Of a stretch of 64,000 bases of DNA, positions 16,845 through 26,371 are shown in pieces. Made by a program: the position numbers and the translations under genes. Location: the NCBI RefSeq assembly GCF_014395975.1, contig NZ_CP060714.1, positions 1,178,001 to 1,242,000 on the forward strand, in the 5' to 3' direction. Source of the stretch: Diaphorobacter ruginosibacter. Lineage in GTDB: Bacteria > Pseudomonadota > Gammaproteobacteria > Burkholderiales > Burkholderiaceae_C. The notes beneath the pieces are model-generated. The model did not search any database, was not told where the DNA came from, and worked only from the letters and a program-made list of their open reading frames with translations. Positions within the stretch are counted from its first letter, which is position 1; the number at the start of each line of letters is the position of its first letter.

Positions 16845-17414
16845 TCAGATGGCTGGCGGCTCGGGATACCGGACTTCGATGATTTCCAGGGTGCGTATGC
16901 CTGCCGGCGTCTGCAGCGTGACCTCATCGCCTTCGCGTGCCTTGACCAAAGCACGCGCGACGGGCGAGACCCAGCTGATCTGCTGCTGGGCGTTGTCTGC
17001 CTCGTCGATGCCCATGATGGTCACCGTGCGCTCGACGCCATCCAGGTCGTCGATGTAAGTCACGGTTGCGCCAAAGAACACCTGGTCGCTGCCCGCGTGT
17101 TGCGAGGCGTCCACGACCTCGGCGATCTCCAGGCGCTTGGTCAGGAAGCGAATCCGCCGATCGATTTCGCGCAGCCGCTTCTTGCCGTAGAGATAGTCGC
17201 CATTCTCGGAGCGATCGCCGTTGCTCGCGGCCCAATGCACGATGTCCACGATCTGGGGGCGATCCACGTCGATCAGATGCATCAGTTCGGCGCGCAGCCG
17301 CGCATAGCCCTCGGGTGTGATGTAGTTCTTGCTGCCCGCTGGAATGCCGGCTGCCTGCGGCAGGTCGTCATCATCGTCGTCCGAGTCTGTCTCTTTCGTG
17401 AAGGCTTTGTTCAT
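16845..17414 (-). CDS. greB: transcription elongation factor GreB
   Basis: The 189-residue protein has the Gre layout: an N-terminal coiled coil (YARLRAELMHLIDVDRPQIVDIVHWAASNGDRSENGDYLYGKKR, with the acidic tip residues that stimulate RNA polymerase cleavage) and a C-terminal domain (EVTLQTPAGIRTLEIIEVRY). GNRSENADY-like and KKRLREIDRRIRFL motifs favour GreB over GreA. It carries an N-terminal acidic run (SDDDDDDLP) of about 20 residues not typical of E. coli GreB. I take ATG 17414; upstream in-frame sequence is unlike the family. It converges on spoT with 27 bases between. Confidence 0.93.
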   Translation of the reverse strand: MNKAFTKETDSDDDDDDLPQAAGIPAGSKNYITPEGYARLRAELMHLIDVDRPQIVDIVHWAASNGDRSENGDYLYGKKRLREIDRRIRFLTKRLEIAEVVDASQHAGSDQVFFGATVTYIDDLDGVERTVTIMGIDEADNAQQQISWVSPVARALVKAREGDEVTLQTPAGIRTLEIIEVRYPEPPAI

Positions 17415-17535
17415 GTTGCCATCTTGCCTTAGAACAGGAGCCGCTTCGGTTGAATGGGGACGGCGCGCGGGCTTTTGGTGTCGTGAGCGAGTGGAGAAGC
17501 GAGCGCTTCGTTGCTGCACGGCGATGTGGAAAACG

Positions 17536-17566
17536 AAAAAGCCTCAGAACATTTCTGTTCTGAGGC
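17536..17566 (-). terminator. intrinsic terminator after tRNA-Arg
   Basis: On the minus strand a perfect 10-base stem (GCCTCAGAAC / GTTCTGAGGC, 17541-17566, 6-base loop) is followed by TTTTT (17540-17536), nine bases after the tRNA 3' end. It separates the tRNA transcript from greB. Confidence 0.92.
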
Positions 17567-17574
17567 TTGACGTT

Positions 17575-17651
17575 TGGTGCGGCTGGCAGGAATCGAACCC
17601 ACGACCCCTTGGTTCGTAGCCAAGTACTCTATCCAGCTGAGCTACAGCCGC
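17575..17651 (-). tRNA. tRNA-Arg(ACG)
   Basis: The minus strand folds into a full cloverleaf: acceptor GCGGCTG/CAGCCGC, D arm GCTC-GAGT, anticodon stem CTTGG/CCAAG around loop CTACGAA with anticodon ACG (A34 to be edited to inosine), T arm with GGTTCGATTCC. The CCA end is encoded (17577-17575). It reads CGU/CGC/CGA codons. A strong terminator follows. Confidence 0.97.
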
Positions 17652-17796
17652 TTGCTGAAGAATTGAATTATAGCAGCACTTTTTTGCCTCTTTTGGAAAA
17701 AGTCCAAATTTCTCAAAAAAGTGGAGGCTTGTTCATCCTTGCGGAAGAGATCCGCCTCGCGCCGCCATCCTTGAATGGCGCTTCAATCTGCTTGCG

Positions 17797-18042
17797 TTAT
17801 CTGCGAGTGTACCCGGAACAGGCGCCCGCATTGGGCAAGCCGCGGCATTCCCGGTAAAGTCTTTTGTCTCGTTCGGCGGGAGTCTCCCCGGCATGGCCGC
17901 TGTGCTCCTTGATCTTGACGGATGATTTGCTGGCAGGTGTGCTCTTGCTGCCGGAGGGGCGAGGTGCGGCGGCTTGTGCGGAAGGCGTGCCGGCAATGGC
18001 CGCCATGACGGCCAGAATGCCCAGTGGCATGTGAATGTGCAT
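17797..18042 (-). CDS. small secreted protein, PsiF-like
   Basis: The 81-residue product begins with a signal peptide (MHIHMPLGILAVMAAIAGTPSAQA, cleavage near residue 24), then a Ser/Lys-rich linker and a C-terminal stretch with two cysteines (PAERDKRLYRECRGLPNAGACSGYTRR) that probably form a disulfide. A GAGGGAGA ribosome binding site stands before ATG 18042. The C-terminal pattern (ER..LYRECRG.PNAGACSG) is a small conserved module I recall from betaproteobacterial proteins and only loosely resembles PsiF repeats. The function is unknown. It is transcribed alone, between tRNA-Arg and rpsO. Confidence 0.7.
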   Translation of the reverse strand: MHIHMPLGILAVMAAIAGTPSAQAAAPRPSGSKSTPASKSSVKIKEHSGHAGETPAERDKRLYRECRGLPNAGACSGYTRR

Positions 18043-18212
18043 GATGTGGATCTCCCTCGTGTGATGGCGAATGTGTGATGGCAATGCATGGTGGGGAATG
18101 GGTGCGCAGCGCATCATTTCCCGAATGCGCCAAGACATGGCTGCGCCAGATCAGCCTCGCGTCATGGGCCCATGCGCGGGCCGGTGCTGCAGGTGGGGGA
18201 AGTGCAGTCAGT

Positions 18213-18312
18213 TATAATCGTTGGGTTTTGCATGGTGCAAGACGCACGCCGCTGACCCTTCCAGCCAGTGGCGCAAGTAATTACAGGATTCTGGTGCTAT
18301 TGATTCAATAGC
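18213..18312 (+). promoter_or_regulatory. rpsO promoter -10 box and leader palindrome
   Basis: A consensus TATAAT lies at 18213-18218 with no clear -35 box, about 125 bases before the rpsO start. Within the leader a perfect palindrome GCTATTGATTCAATAGC occupies 18296-18312, 30 bases before the ATG. S15 represses its own translation in many bacteria through leader structure, so this leader could be the control site, but a 1-base centre suits a DNA site better than an RNA hairpin. The roughly 170 bases upstream of the promoter hold no gene. Confidence 0.5.
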
Positions 18313-18342
18313 GTTCTCGAATCCCATACCAAGGAAAAAATC

Positions 18343-18609
18343 ATGATCGCATCGACAGTCAAGGCTGAAGTCGTCAAGGCCAATGCCCGTTCCGCAAACG
18401 ACACTGGTAGCCCGGAAGTGCAAGTTGCACTGCTGACAGCTCGCATCAACGAACTGACTCCCCACTTCAAGCAACACGCCAAGGACCACCACGGTCGCCG
18501 CGGCCTGCTGCGCATGGTGAGCCGTCGTCGCAAGCTGCTGGACTACCTGAAGTCCAAGGACGCAGAACGTTACACCGCGCTGATCGCCAAGCTGGGCCTG
18601 CGCAAGTAA
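18343..18609 (+). CDS. rpsO: 30S ribosomal protein S15
   Basis: The 88-residue protein is a standard S15 ([35 protein letters not shown]), which binds 16S rRNA in the platform and is needed for 30S assembly. An AAGGAAAAA ribosome binding site precedes the ATG. As in most proteobacteria rpsO precedes pnp; a strong terminator stands between them here. Confidence 0.98.
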   Translation: MIASTVKAEVVKANARSANDTGSPEVQVALLTARINELTPHFKQHAKDHHGRRGLLRMVSRRRKLLDYLKSKDAERYTALIAKLGLRK

Positions 18610-18623
18610 TCGTACCGGCATGG

Positions 18624-18662
18624 AAAAACGCCTGGGTTAGCACGCTAGCTCAGGCGTTTTTT
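18624..18662 (+). terminator. intrinsic terminator after rpsO
   Basis: A long hairpin with outer stem AAAACGCCTG (18625-18634) / CAGGCGTTTT (18651-18660) and an inner stem GTTAGC/GCTAGC is followed by further T. It begins 15 bases after the rpsO stop. Some read-through into pnp is likely, as in E. coli. Confidence 0.92.
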
Positions 18663-18825
18663 ACTTCGGAGTTGCAATAAAGAGCGAAGCTGTGTCATTC
18701 CAATGGCCTTGCGCACCGGCGCGAAAGGGCAGGTCCACTGGAATGGCATCGTGTTCTGAATTGCTCTCCATCCCTTGCAGAGGTTGATGCTTCTGCTATC
18801 GAAACAAAAGAATGGAGTTCATTCA

Positions 18826-21060
18826 ATGACCATGTTCAACAAAGTGACCAAGAGCTTCCAGTGGGGCGACAAGACCGTCGTCATGGAAACGGGTGAAATT
18901 GCACGTCAGGCCTCCGGCGCCGTGCTCGTCAACATCGACGATACCGTGGTGCTGGCCACCGTCGTGGGTTCCAAGAGCGCCAAGGCCGGCCAGGATTTCT
19001 TCCCGCTGACCGTCGACTACATCGAGAAGACATACGCCGCAGGCAAGATCCCCGGCAGCTTCTTCAAGCGCGAGGCCAAGCCCAGCGAACTCGAAACGCT
19101 GACCAGCCGCCTGATCGACCGTCCGATCCGTCCGCTGTTCCCCGAAGGCTTCTACAACGAAGTGCATGTGGTCATCCACACCATTTCGCTGAATCCCGAA
19201 GTCGATGCCGACATCGCCGCCATGATCGCCGTGTCGGCAGCGCTGTCGATCTCCGGTATTCCGTTCAACGGCCCGATTGGTGCAGCCCGCGTGGGTTACA
19301 TCAATGGCGAGTACGTGCTGAACCCGGGCCAGACCGCCCGCAAGAACTCGCAGATGGACCTGGTGGTGGCCGGTACCGAGGCCGCCGTGCTGATGGTGGA
19401 GTCCGAGGCCGAGCAACTGCCTGAGGAAGTGATGCTGGGCGCCGTGGTGTTTGGCCACGAGCAAGGCAAGATCGCCATCAACGCAATCCACGAACTGGTG
19501 CGCGATGCCGGCAAGCCCGTGTGGGACTGGAAGGCTCCCGCGAAGGATGAGGCCTTCATCGCCAAGGTCACCCAACTGGCCGAAGACAAGCTGCGCGCGG
19601 CCTACCAGATCCGCTCCAAGCAGGCCCGTACACAGGCCCTGCGCGAAGCATCGGCTTCCGTGCTGGAGTCGCTCAAGTCCGAAGGCACCGATTTCGACGC
19701 CGTGAAGGTGGAAGGGCTGCTGTTCGAGATCGAATCGAAGATCGTCCGCAGCCAGATCCTGGCTGGCGAACCGCGCATCGACGGCCGCGATACCCGCACC
19801 GTGCGCCCCATCGAAATCCGCAATTCCGTGCTGCCGCGCACCCACGGCTCCGCGCTGTTCACGCGTGGCGAAACCCAGGCGCTGGTGGTGTCCACGCTGG
19901 GCACCGAGCGTGATGCACAGCGCATCGACGCGCTGGCCGGCGAGTTCGAAGACCGTTTCATCTTCCACTACAACATGCCTCCCTTCGCGACCGGTGAAGT
20001 GGGTCGCATGGGCTCGACCAAGCGCCGCGAAATCGGCCACGGCCGTCTGGCCAAGCGTGCCCTGGTGGCCTGCCTGCCCACCAAGGAGGAGTTCCCCTAC
20101 ACCATCCGCGTGGTGTCGGAAATCACCGAGTCGAACGGCTCGTCTTCCATGGCTTCGGTCTGCGGTGGCTGCCTGTCGCTGATGGACGCGGGTGTGCCGA
20201 TGAAGGCGCACGTGGCCGGTATCGCGATGGGCCTGATCAAGGAAGACAACCGCTTCGCCGTGCTGACCGACATCCTGGGTGACGAGGATCACCTGGGCGA
20301 CATGGACTTCAAGGTGGCCGGCACGACCAACGGCATCACCGCGCTGCAGATGGATATCAAGATCCAGGGCATCACCAAGGAAATCATGCAGGTCGCCCTG
20401 GCTCAGGCCAAGGAAGCGCGCATGCACATCCTGGGCAAGATGCAGGAAGCCATGGGCGAGGCCAAGACCGAAGTGTCGAACTTCGCTCCCAAGCTCTACA
20501 CCATGAAGATCAATCCCGAGAAGATCCGTGACGTGATCGGCAAGGGCGGCGCCACCATCCGCGCGTTGACCGAAGAGACCGGCACGCAGATCAACATCGA
20601 GGAAGACGGCACCATCACCATCGCCGCAACCGATGGCGCGAAGGCTGACGAGGCAAAGCGCCGCATCGAGGAAATCACCGCTGAAGTGGAAATCGGCAAG
20701 GTCTACGAAGGCCCGGTCACCAAGATCCTGGACTTCGGCGCGCTGATCAACCTGCTGCCCGGCAAGGATGGCCTGCTGCACATCTCCCAGATCGCCCACG
20801 AGCGCGTGGAGAAGGTGTCCGACTACCTGACGGAAGGCCAGATCGTGAAGGTCAAGGTGCTCGAGACCGACGAGAAGGGCCGCGTGAAGCTGTCCATGAA
20901 GGCGCTGCTGGATCGCCCTGCTGGTGACAGCGGACGCCCCGCACCGCAGGAACGTGGCGAGCGCGGTGAGCGTGGCGAACGCCGCGAGCGTCGCGACGAC
21001 CGTGGCGAGCGTCGCAGCAACGAAGACCGCGACCAGCAGCAACAACAGCAGCAGCAATAA
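18826..21060 (+). CDS. pnp: polynucleotide phosphorylase
   Basis: The 744-residue protein is a 3'-5' phosphorolytic exoribonuclease of the degradosome. It has two RNase PH-like core domains (first about 1-230, second about 310-540 with the [10 protein letters not shown] and [14 protein letters not shown] motifs), a KH domain ([20 protein letters not shown], about 555-620) and an S1 domain ([20 protein letters not shown], about 625-695). The tail is unusual: an Arg/Gly/Glu repeat ([20 protein letters not shown]) ending in eight glutamines. I take ATG 18826 with GGAG upstream; ATG 18832 is also possible. It lies downstream of rpsO and its own terminator follows. Confidence 0.97.
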   Translation: MTMFNKVTKSFQWGDKTVVMETGEIARQASGAVLVNIDDTVVLATVVGSKSAKAGQDFFPLTVDYIEKTYAAGKIPGSFFKREAKPSELETLTSRLIDRPIRPLFPEGFYNEVHVVIHTISLNPEVDADIAAMIAVSAALSISGIPFNGPIGAARVGYINGEYVLNPGQTARKNSQMDLVVAGTEAAVLMVESEAEQLPEEVMLGAVVFGHEQGKIAINAIHELVRDAGKPVWDWKAPAKDEAFIAKVTQLAEDKLRAAYQIRSKQARTQALREASASVLESLKSEGTDFDAVKVEGLLFEIESKIVRSQILAGEPRIDGRDTRTVRPIEIRNSVLPRTHGSALFTRGETQALVVSTLGTERDAQRIDALAGEFEDRFIFHYNMPPFATGEVGRMGSTKRREIGHGRLAKRALVACLPTKEEFPYTIRVVSEITESNGSSSMASVCGGCLSLMDAGVPMKAHVAGIAMGLIKEDNRFAVLTDILGDEDHLGDMDFKVAGTTNGITALQMDIKIQGITKEIMQVALAQAKEARMHILGKMQEAMGEAKTEVSNFAPKLYTMKINPEKIRDVIGKGGATIRALTEETGTQINIEEDGTITIAATDGAKADEAKRRIEEITAEVEIGKVYEGPVTKILDFGALINLLPGKDGLLHISQIAHERVEKVSDYLTEGQIVKVKVLETDEKGRVKLSMKALLDRPAGDSGRPAPQERGERGERGERRERRDDRGERRSNEDRDQQQQQQQQ

Positions 21061-21074
21061 GCTGCGCTGGCGCA

Positions 21075-21112
21075 TGCCGCCAGTCTTCGGGCTGGCGGCA
21101 GTTTTCGTTTTT
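21075..21112 (+). terminator. intrinsic terminator after pnp
   Basis: A perfect 9-base stem TGCCGCCAG (21075-21083) / CTGGCGGCA (21092-21100) with a TCTTCGGG loop is followed by GTTTTCGTTTTT, 14 bases after the pnp stop. Confidence 0.9.
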
Positions 21113-21138
21113 GGATGCAACCTTGGATCGTGGTAGGG

Positions 21139-22143
21139 ATGACGTCGACAATGCGTGCCGTGGAGATCGCGGTTTTTGGACCGCCGCAAGGCTTGAAGAT
21201 CTGTGAACGCCCCGTGCCCCAGCCGGGCAAGGGCGAGGTGTTGGTCCGCGTGCGTGCAAGTGGGATCAACCGTCCGGACGTGCTGCAGCGCAAGGGCAGC
21301 TACGCGCCGCCGGCGGGGGTATCCGATTTGCCCGGGCTGGAGATTGCAGGCGTCGTCGAGGCCGGAGATGCCGAGGCCATGCAGGCGGCGGGTATCCGGG
21401 TCGGTGATCGCGTCTGCGCACTGGTGGCGGGTGGCGGGTATGCCGAATGGTGCGTGGCGCCGGCCGTGCAGTGCCTGCCCGTGCCCGAGGGCTTCAGCGA
21501 TGTCGAGGCGGCCTCGTTGCCCGAGACGTTCTTCACCGTATGGAGCAATGTGTTCGACCGCGGCCACCTGCAGGCGGGTGAAACCCTGCTGATCCAGGGC
21601 GGCAGCAGCGGAATCGGAGTGACGGCCATCCAGTTGGCGAAGGCTTTCGGCGCGACGGTGATCGTGACGGCCGGATCCGATGAGAAATGCCAGAACTGCC
21701 TCGAACTGGGTGCGGATCATGCGATCAACTACAAGACGCAGGATTTCGTGGCGGAGTCGCGCCGCCTCACGGCAGGCAAGGGTGTCGATGTGGTGCTCGA
21801 CATGGTGGCGGGATCGTACGTCGCGCGCGAGGTCGAGTGCCTTGCCGAGGATGGCCGCATCGTCATCATCGCGGTGCAGGGTGGCGTGAAGGCTGAAGTC
21901 GACGCCGGCCTCGTGCTGCGTCGCCGCCTGACCATCACGGGATCGACCCTGAGGCCGCGTCCGGTCGAGTTCAAGGGTGCAATTGCCAGGTCGCTGCGCG
22001 AGCGTGTCTGGCCGTTGCTTGCGGCTGGCAAGGTTCGTCCTGTGATCCACAGCACCTTCCCGGCCGATCAGGCAGCGCAGGCGCATGAATTGATGGAATC
22101 CAATCAACATACAGGCAAGATCGTTCTGACTTGGGGCTCATGA
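21139..22143 (+). CDS. zinc-free NAD(P)H quinone oxidoreductase (PIG3/QOR type)
   Basis: The protein of about 334 residues belongs to the medium-chain dehydrogenase superfamily without zinc ligands. The N-terminal half has [23 protein letters not shown], typical of the human PIG3-like quinone reductases, and the Rossmann domain has [20 protein letters not shown]. It probably reduces quinones or other electrophilic carbonyls with NADPH. Starts at 21115, 21139 and 21151 are possible; I prefer 21139 although none has an ideal ribosome binding site. Its stop overlaps the tpiA start as ATGA (22140-22143). Confidence 0.88.
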   Translation: MTSTMRAVEIAVFGPPQGLKICERPVPQPGKGEVLVRVRASGINRPDVLQRKGSYAPPAGVSDLPGLEIAGVVEAGDAEAMQAAGIRVGDRVCALVAGGGYAEWCVAPAVQCLPVPEGFSDVEAASLPETFFTVWSNVFDRGHLQAGETLLIQGGSSGIGVTAIQLAKAFGATVIVTAGSDEKCQNCLELGADHAINYKTQDFVAESRRLTAGKGVDVVLDMVAGSYVAREVECLAEDGRIVIIAVQGGVKAEVDAGLVLRRRLTITGSTLRPRPVEFKGAIARSLRERVWPLLAAGKVRPVIHSTFPADQAAQAHELMESNQHTGKIVLTWGS

Positions 22144-22889
22144 ACAACAAGAAACTCATCGCCGGAAACTGGAAAATGAATGGCAGCCTTGCTGCCAATG
22201 CCGCACTGCTGAGCGCGTTGCGCGAAGGTGTCGGCGCGCGTGCGCGCTGCGACATCGCCGTGGCCGTTCCTGCGCCTTACCTCGCGCAGGTACAGCAGCT
22301 GGTTGCCAATTCGCCCATCGCCCTTGGTGCGCAGGACGTCTCGGCACATGAATCCGGTGCGTACACCGGTGAAATGTCGGCCGCGATGCTGGGCGAGTTC
22401 GGTGTGCGCTACGTGCTGGTCGGCCATTCCGAGCGCCGCCAGTACCATGGCGAGACGGATGCCGTCGTCGGTGCGAAGGCGCAGCGTGCCCTTGCTGCCG
22501 GCATCACGCCGATCGTGTGCGTCGGCGAAACACTGGCAGAGCGCGAAGAAGGGAAGACGGAGGCGGTCGTCAAGCGCCAGCTGGCGGCGGCAATCCACGC
22601 CGTGAGCCACTGCGTGAGCGAGATCATCGTCGCGTATGAACCGGTCTGGGCTATCGGTACAGGCAAGACGGCCACGCCCGAGCAGGCGCAGCAGGTGCAT
22701 GCCGTGCTCCGTGCTCAGTTGGCGGCAGCCTCGCAGCGTGCGGCAGATATCAAGCTGCTCTATGGCGGCAGCATGAATGCGGCCAATGCCGCCGAGCTGC
22801 TGGCGCAGCCCGATATCGATGGGGGTCTGGTCGGAGGCGCTTCGCTGAAGGCGGCCGACTTCCTGCAAATCATTTCCGCGGCATCCTGA
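22140..22889 (+). CDS. tpiA: triosephosphate isomerase
   Basis: The 249-residue TIM barrel interconverts dihydroxyacetone phosphate and glyceraldehyde 3-phosphate. The catalytic residues are present: Lys12 in GNWKMNG, His96 in VGHSERR and Glu167 in [11 protein letters not shown]; the C-terminal phosphate loop is YGGSMNAAN. The ATG overlaps the stop of the quinone oxidoreductase, so it is translationally coupled, and secG follows 42 bases later. Confidence 0.97.
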   Translation: MNNKKLIAGNWKMNGSLAANAALLSALREGVGARARCDIAVAVPAPYLAQVQQLVANSPIALGAQDVSAHESGAYTGEMSAAMLGEFGVRYVLVGHSERRQYHGETDAVVGAKAQRALAAGITPIVCVGETLAEREEGKTEAVVKRQLAAAIHAVSHCVSEIIVAYEPVWAIGTGKTATPEQAQQVHAVLRAQLAAASQRAADIKLLYGGSMNAANAAELLAQPDIDGGLVGGASLKAADFLQIISAAS

Positions 22890-22931
22890 AGCCGCAATCA
22901 AACCGTATACGAATACGTTAGGAGTTAGAAC

Positions 22932-23312
22932 ATGGGTATGTTGGTCAATATCATTCTGGCGGTGCAGATCCTGTCCGCGCTCGGCATGATCGGTCTGATC
23001 CTGGTGCAGCACGGCAAGGGCGCCGACATGGGCGCCGCGTTCGGCAGCGGCAGCTCGGGCAGCCTGTTTGGTGCATCGGGCAGCGCGAACTTCCTGTCGC
23101 GCAGCACGGCGGCGCTTGCCACCGTGTTCTTCGTGTCCACGCTGGCGCTGGCCTACTTCGGCAATGCGCGTCCGACCAGCACCGGCAGCGTGCTCGAGGG
23201 CCCTGCCGCCGCTGTTCCTGCGCCGGCCGCAGGGCCTGCCAGTACAGACGCTTCGGTGCCTGCGCCTGCTGCCGTGCCGGCTTCCGGCGCTGCCGAAATT
23301 CCGAAGAACTAA
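22932..23312 (+). CDS. secG: protein translocase subunit SecG
   Basis: The 126-residue membrane protein has two transmembrane helices (about 2-22 and 54-76) joined by the conserved cytoplasmic loop HGKGADMGAAFGSGSSGSLFGASGSANFL. SecG improves SecYE-SecA protein export. The C-terminal 45 residues are an Ala/Pro-rich tail, common in betaproteobacterial SecG. A TTAGGAG ribosome binding site precedes the ATG. The order tpiA-secG-tRNA-Leu-nuo is typical of Burkholderiales. Confidence 0.95.
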   Translation: MGMLVNIILAVQILSALGMIGLILVQHGKGADMGAAFGSGSSGSLFGASGSANFLSRSTAALATVFFVSTLALAYFGNARPTSTGSVLEGPAAAVPAPAAGPASTDASVPAPAAVPASGAAEIPKN

Positions 23313-23339
23313 AAAAATTAGAAATTTCTGCGTTCTTGG

Positions 23340-23367
23340 TTGTGACAGGGTTTTTCCGGAGTAGAAT
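23340..23367 (+). promoter_or_regulatory. sigma70-type promoter for tRNA-Leu and probably nuo
   Basis: TTGTGA (23340-23345) and TAGAAT (23362-23367) are separated by 16 bases, a good match to sigma70 elements, about 70 bases upstream of the tRNA. No terminator is seen between the tRNA and nuoA, so the nuo operon may share this promoter. Confidence 0.6.
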
Positions 23368-23441
23368 ACCGTTCTGTCTGGAAAGCCAAACAGTCTGAAG
23401 CAAAGCGAAGGACTCCTCATGCCATCCGGACGCAGTCAAAT

Positions 23442-23526
23442 GCCGTCGTGGTGAAATTGGTAGACACGCTATCTTGAGGGGGTAGTGGCGAAAGCTGTGC
23501 GAGTTCGAGTCTCGCCGACGGCACCA
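23442..23526 (+). tRNA. tRNA-Leu(GAG)
   Basis: An 85-base class II tRNA: acceptor GCCGTCG/CGACGGC, anticodon stem CTATC/GGTAG with loop TTGAGGG (anticodon GAG), a long variable arm (TGGCGAAAGCTGT region), T arm GAGTTCGAGTCTC and an encoded CCA (23524-23526). It reads CUC/CUU codons. It stands 76 bases before nuoA. Confidence 0.96.
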
Positions 23527-23602
23527 ATACACAAAGACCAACCCAGGCTTGCTCGGCAAGCGGCAAGCCTGGGTCCCGGCCTTCTGCGGTGAGCGCCCTC
23601 CG

Positions 23603-23962
23603 ATGAACCTCGATCAATACCTCCCCGTTCTTTTGTTCATCCTGGTTGGTATCGGCGTAGGCGTCGTACCTCTGGCACTAGGGTACATTCTGGGCCCCAA
23701 TCGCCCGGACGAAGCAAAAAACTCCCCCTACGAATGCGGCTTTGAAGCATTCGACGACGCGCGCATGAAATTCGATGTGCGCTACTACCTCGTTGCCATT
23801 CTCTTCATCCTGTTCGATCTGGAAATCGCCTTCCTCTTCCCGTGGGCGGTGACCTTGCAAGACGTCGGCATGACGGGCTTTGTGGCAGTGCTGGTGTTCC
23901 TGGCCATTCTGGTCGTGGGCTTCGCCTACGAGTGGAAAAAAGGCGCCCTCGACTGGGAATGA
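23603..23962 (+). CDS. nuoA: NADH-quinone oxidoreductase subunit A
   Basis: The 119-residue membrane subunit has three transmembrane helices (about 8-29, 63-84, 90-110) and the conserved loop [15 protein letters not shown] that carries the quinone-site-linked cysteine. It sits where the membrane arm meets the peripheral arm of complex I. I take ATG 23603 by family start; a longer frame to 23549 runs back towards the tRNA. It is the first gene of a complete 14-gene nuo operon. Confidence 0.97.
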   Translation: MNLDQYLPVLLFILVGIGVGVVPLALGYILGPNRPDEAKNSPYECGFEAFDDARMKFDVRYYLVAILFILFDLEIAFLFPWAVTLQDVGMTGFVAVLVFLAILVVGFAYEWKKGALDWE

Positions 23963-23986
23963 CCGGTCGTTCAAAGGACAAAGACG

Positions 23987-24466
23987 ATGATTGAAGGTGT
24001 GATGAGCAAGGGCTTCGTCACCACGAGCTACGACTCGGTGGTGAACTGGGCCAAGACCGGATCGCTGTGGCCCATGACCTTTGGTCTGGCGTGCTGCGCG
24101 GTGGAGATGATGCATGCGGCCGCTGCGCGCTACGACATCGGCCGCTTTGGTGCTGAAGTGTTCCGCGCGAGTCCGCGTCACTCCGACCTGATGATTGTTG
24201 CCGGCACGCTGTGCAACAAGATGGCGCCGGCGATGCGCAAGGTCTACGACCAGATGTCCGAGCCGCGCTGGGTGATCTCCATGGGATCGTGCGCGAATGG
24301 CGGCGGCTACTACCACTACAGCTACTCGGTGGTGCGCGGATGCGACCGCATCGTACCGGTGGATGTCTATGTGCCGGGCTGCCCTCCGACAGCCGAAGCG
24401 TTGATCTACGGCATCATCCAGCTGCAGCAGAAGATTCGCCGCACCAACACCATCGCCCGCGTCTGA
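23987..24466 (+). CDS. nuoB: NADH-quinone oxidoreductase subunit B
   Basis: The 159-residue subunit holds the terminal N2 [4Fe-4S] cluster that hands electrons to ubiquinone. The ligands are the adjacent Cys36-Cys37 (LACCAVEMM), Cys102 (GSCANGGG) and Cys132 (VPGCPPT). It belongs to the peripheral arm at the cytoplasmic face and has normal length. It is 24 bases after nuoA. Confidence 0.98.
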   Translation: MIEGVMSKGFVTTSYDSVVNWAKTGSLWPMTFGLACCAVEMMHAAAARYDIGRFGAEVFRASPRHSDLMIVAGTLCNKMAPAMRKVYDQMSEPRWVISMGSCANGGGYYHYSYSVVRGCDRIVPVDVYVPGCPPTAEALIYGIIQLQQKIRRTNTIARV

Positions 24467-24476
24467 AGAGGTGAAT

Positions 24477-25085
24477 ATGACTGTCAATGCAATTCACCCT
24501 GAAATCCTGCGCGACAACCTCGCCTCCGTGCTCGGCGACAAGGTGCGCAGCATCAGCATCGCGCTCGACGAGGTGACCATCGAGGTTCCGGCCGCCCACT
24601 ATTTCGAAGTCATGCAGACCCTGCGTGACGCAGCCAGCTGCAAGTTCGAGATCCTGATGGATCTGTGCGGCGTGGACTATTCGGCCTATGCGGGCGTGGG
24701 TACCGACGGCCCGCGCTTTGCGGTGGTCTCGCACCTGCTTTCCGTGACGCTGAACCAGCGCGTGCGCGTGCGTGCGTTCTGCGTGGATGACGATTTCCCC
24801 GTGCTGCCCACGATCTCCGAGATCTGGGCGGGTGCCAACTGGTTCGAGCGCGAGGCGTTCGACCTGTTCGGCATCGTCTTCGACGGCCACGATGACCTGC
24901 GCCGCATTCTGACCGACTATGGCTTCATCGGCCACCCGTTCCGCAAGGACTTCCCGCTGTCGGGCCATGTCGAAATGCGCTACGACGCGGAGGCCGCGCG
25001 TGTGGTCTACCAACCGGTGACCATCGAGCCGCGGGAAATCACCCCGCGCATCATCCGGGAAGACAACTACGGGGGGCTGCATTGA
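24477..25085 (+). CDS. nuoC: NADH-quinone oxidoreductase subunit C
   Basis: The 202-residue subunit is the 30-kDa connecting protein of complex I, with the signature [31 protein letters not shown] region near 120-150 and PFRKDFPL after it. It is separate from NuoD here, not fused as in E. coli. I take ATG 24477, placed five bases after GAAGAGG; GTG 24471 is less likely. Its stop codon forms the base of a terminator-like hairpin before nuoD. Confidence 0.97.
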   Translation: MTVNAIHPEILRDNLASVLGDKVRSISIALDEVTIEVPAAHYFEVMQTLRDAASCKFEILMDLCGVDYSAYAGVGTDGPRFAVVSHLLSVTLNQRVRVRAFCVDDDFPVLPTISEIWAGANWFEREAFDLFGIVFDGHDDLRRILTDYGFIGHPFRKDFPLSGHVEMRYDAEAARVVYQPVTIEPREITPRIIREDNYGGLH

Positions 25086-25106
25086 AAGGCGCGCAAGCGC
25101 CTTTTT
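25085..25106 (+). terminator. terminator-like hairpin between nuoC and nuoD
   Basis: Stem AAAGGCGC (25085-25092) / GCGCCTTT (25097-25104) closes a GCAA tetraloop and runs into five T (25102-25106). The first base is the last base of the nuoC stop codon, and nuoD starts 12 bases after the T run. In form it is an intrinsic terminator inside an operon; a ribosome finishing nuoC would cover the left arm. Confidence 0.65.
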
Positions 25107-25117
25107 GACGGAAGACC

Positions 25118-26371
25118 ATGGCTGAAATCAAGAACTACTCACTGAACTTTGGTCCGCAGCACCCAGCAGCGCACGGTGTGCTGCGTCTGGTGCTTGAGCT
25201 GGACGGCGAAGTCGTTCAGCGCGCCGATCCCCACATCGGCCTGCTGCATCGCGCGACCGAGAAGCTCGCCGAAAGCAAGACCTTCATCCAGTCGCTCCCC
25301 TACATGGACCGGCTGGACTACTGCTCGATGATGTGCAACGAGCACGCCTATTGCCTGGCCATCGAGAAGCTGCTGGGCATCGAGGTGCCGATCCGCGCGC
25401 AGTACATCCGCGTGATGTATTCCGAGATCACCCGCATCATGAACCACCTGATGTGGCTGGGTTCGTCGGGCAACGACGCCGGCAGCTCCACCATCCTGAT
25501 CTACTCGTTCCGCGAGCGTGAAGACCTGATGGACATGTACGAGGCGGTGTCGGGTGCGCGCATGCATGCGGCCTATTTCCGCCCGGGTGGCGTGTACCGC
25601 GATCTGCCGGATTCCATGCCCCAGTACAAGGCAAGCAAGGTCCGCAATGCCCGTGCGATCGAGGAGATCAACAAGAACCGTCAGGGTTCGCTGCTGGACT
25701 TCATCGACGATTTCACGGCACGTTTCCCCAAGAACTGCGACGAGTACGAGACCCTGCTCACCGACAACCGTATCTGGAAGCAGCGCAACGTCGACATCGG
25801 CGTGGTGACCGCAGAGCGCGCGATGAACCTCGGCCTGACAGGTCCGATGCTGCGTGCCTCCGGCCTGGCCTGGGACATGCGCAAGAGCCAGCCCTACGAA
25901 GTCTACGACCGCCTCGACTTCGACGTGCCGGTCGGCACCAAGGGCGACTGCTATGACCGCTATCTGGTACGCGTGGCCGAGATGCGCGAGTCCAACCGCA
26001 TCATCAAGCAATGCGTGGACTGGCTTCGTGCCAATCCCGGCCCGGTCATCACCGAGAACCATAAGATTGCACCGCCTGCACGCGAAGGCATGAAGAGCAA
26101 CATGGAGGACCTGATCCACCATTTCAAGCTCTTCACCGAAGGTTTCCATGTGCCGGAAGGCGAAGCCTATGCATCCGTCGAACATCCCAAGGGCGAGTTC
26201 GGCATTTACCTCATCAGCGATGGCGCGAACAAGCCCTATCGCCTGAAGATCCGTCCACCAGGATTCGCACACCTGTCCGCCATGGACGAGCTGTGCCGCG
26301 GCCACATGCTGGCCGATGCTGTGATGGTGCTGAGCACCTTGGACATCGTGTTTGGAGACGTTGACCGATGA
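25118..26371 (+). CDS. nuoD: NADH-quinone oxidoreductase subunit D
   Basis: The 417-residue 49-kDa subunit shapes the quinone cavity together with NuoB. It shows [21 protein letters not shown] at the start, HRATEKLAE, and the C-terminal [26 protein letters not shown], with normal length. Four bases overlap nuoE (ATGA, 26368-26371). Confidence 0.98.
   Translation: MAEIKNYSLNFGPQHPAAHGVLRLVLELDGEVVQRADPHIGLLHRATEKLAESKTFIQSLPYMDRLDYCSMMCNEHAYCLAIEKLLGIEVPIRAQYIRVMYSEITRIMNHLMWLGSSGNDAGSSTILIYSFREREDLMDMYEAVSGARMHAAYFRPGGVYRDLPDSMPQYKASKVRNARAIEEINKNRQGSLLDFIDDFTARFPKNCDEYETLLTDNRIWKQRNVDIGVVTAERAMNLGLTGPMLRASGLAWDMRKSQPYEVYDRLDFDVPVGTKGDCYDRYLVRVAEMRESNRIIKQCVDWLRANPGPVITENHKIAPPAREGMKSNMEDLIHHFKLFTEGFHVPEGEAYASVEHPKGEFGIYLISDGANKPYRLKIRPPGFAHLSAMDELCRGHMLADAVMVLSTLDIVFGDVDR

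Noticed and set aside
17575..17651. tRNA-Arg as an attachment site for a genomic island
   Set aside because: The flanking genes greB and rpsO are core genes, and I saw no partial duplicate of the tRNA 3' end in the window.
18823..22110. Open frame of about 1095 codons on the minus strand opposite pnp and the quinone oxidoreductase
   Set aside because: It is antisense to two conserved genes, spans a terminator and has no recognisable domain.
23549..23602. Upstream extension of nuoA to an earlier start
   Set aside because: The extra 18 residues follow directly from the tRNA region and are not found in the NuoA family; ATG 23603 gives the normal length.
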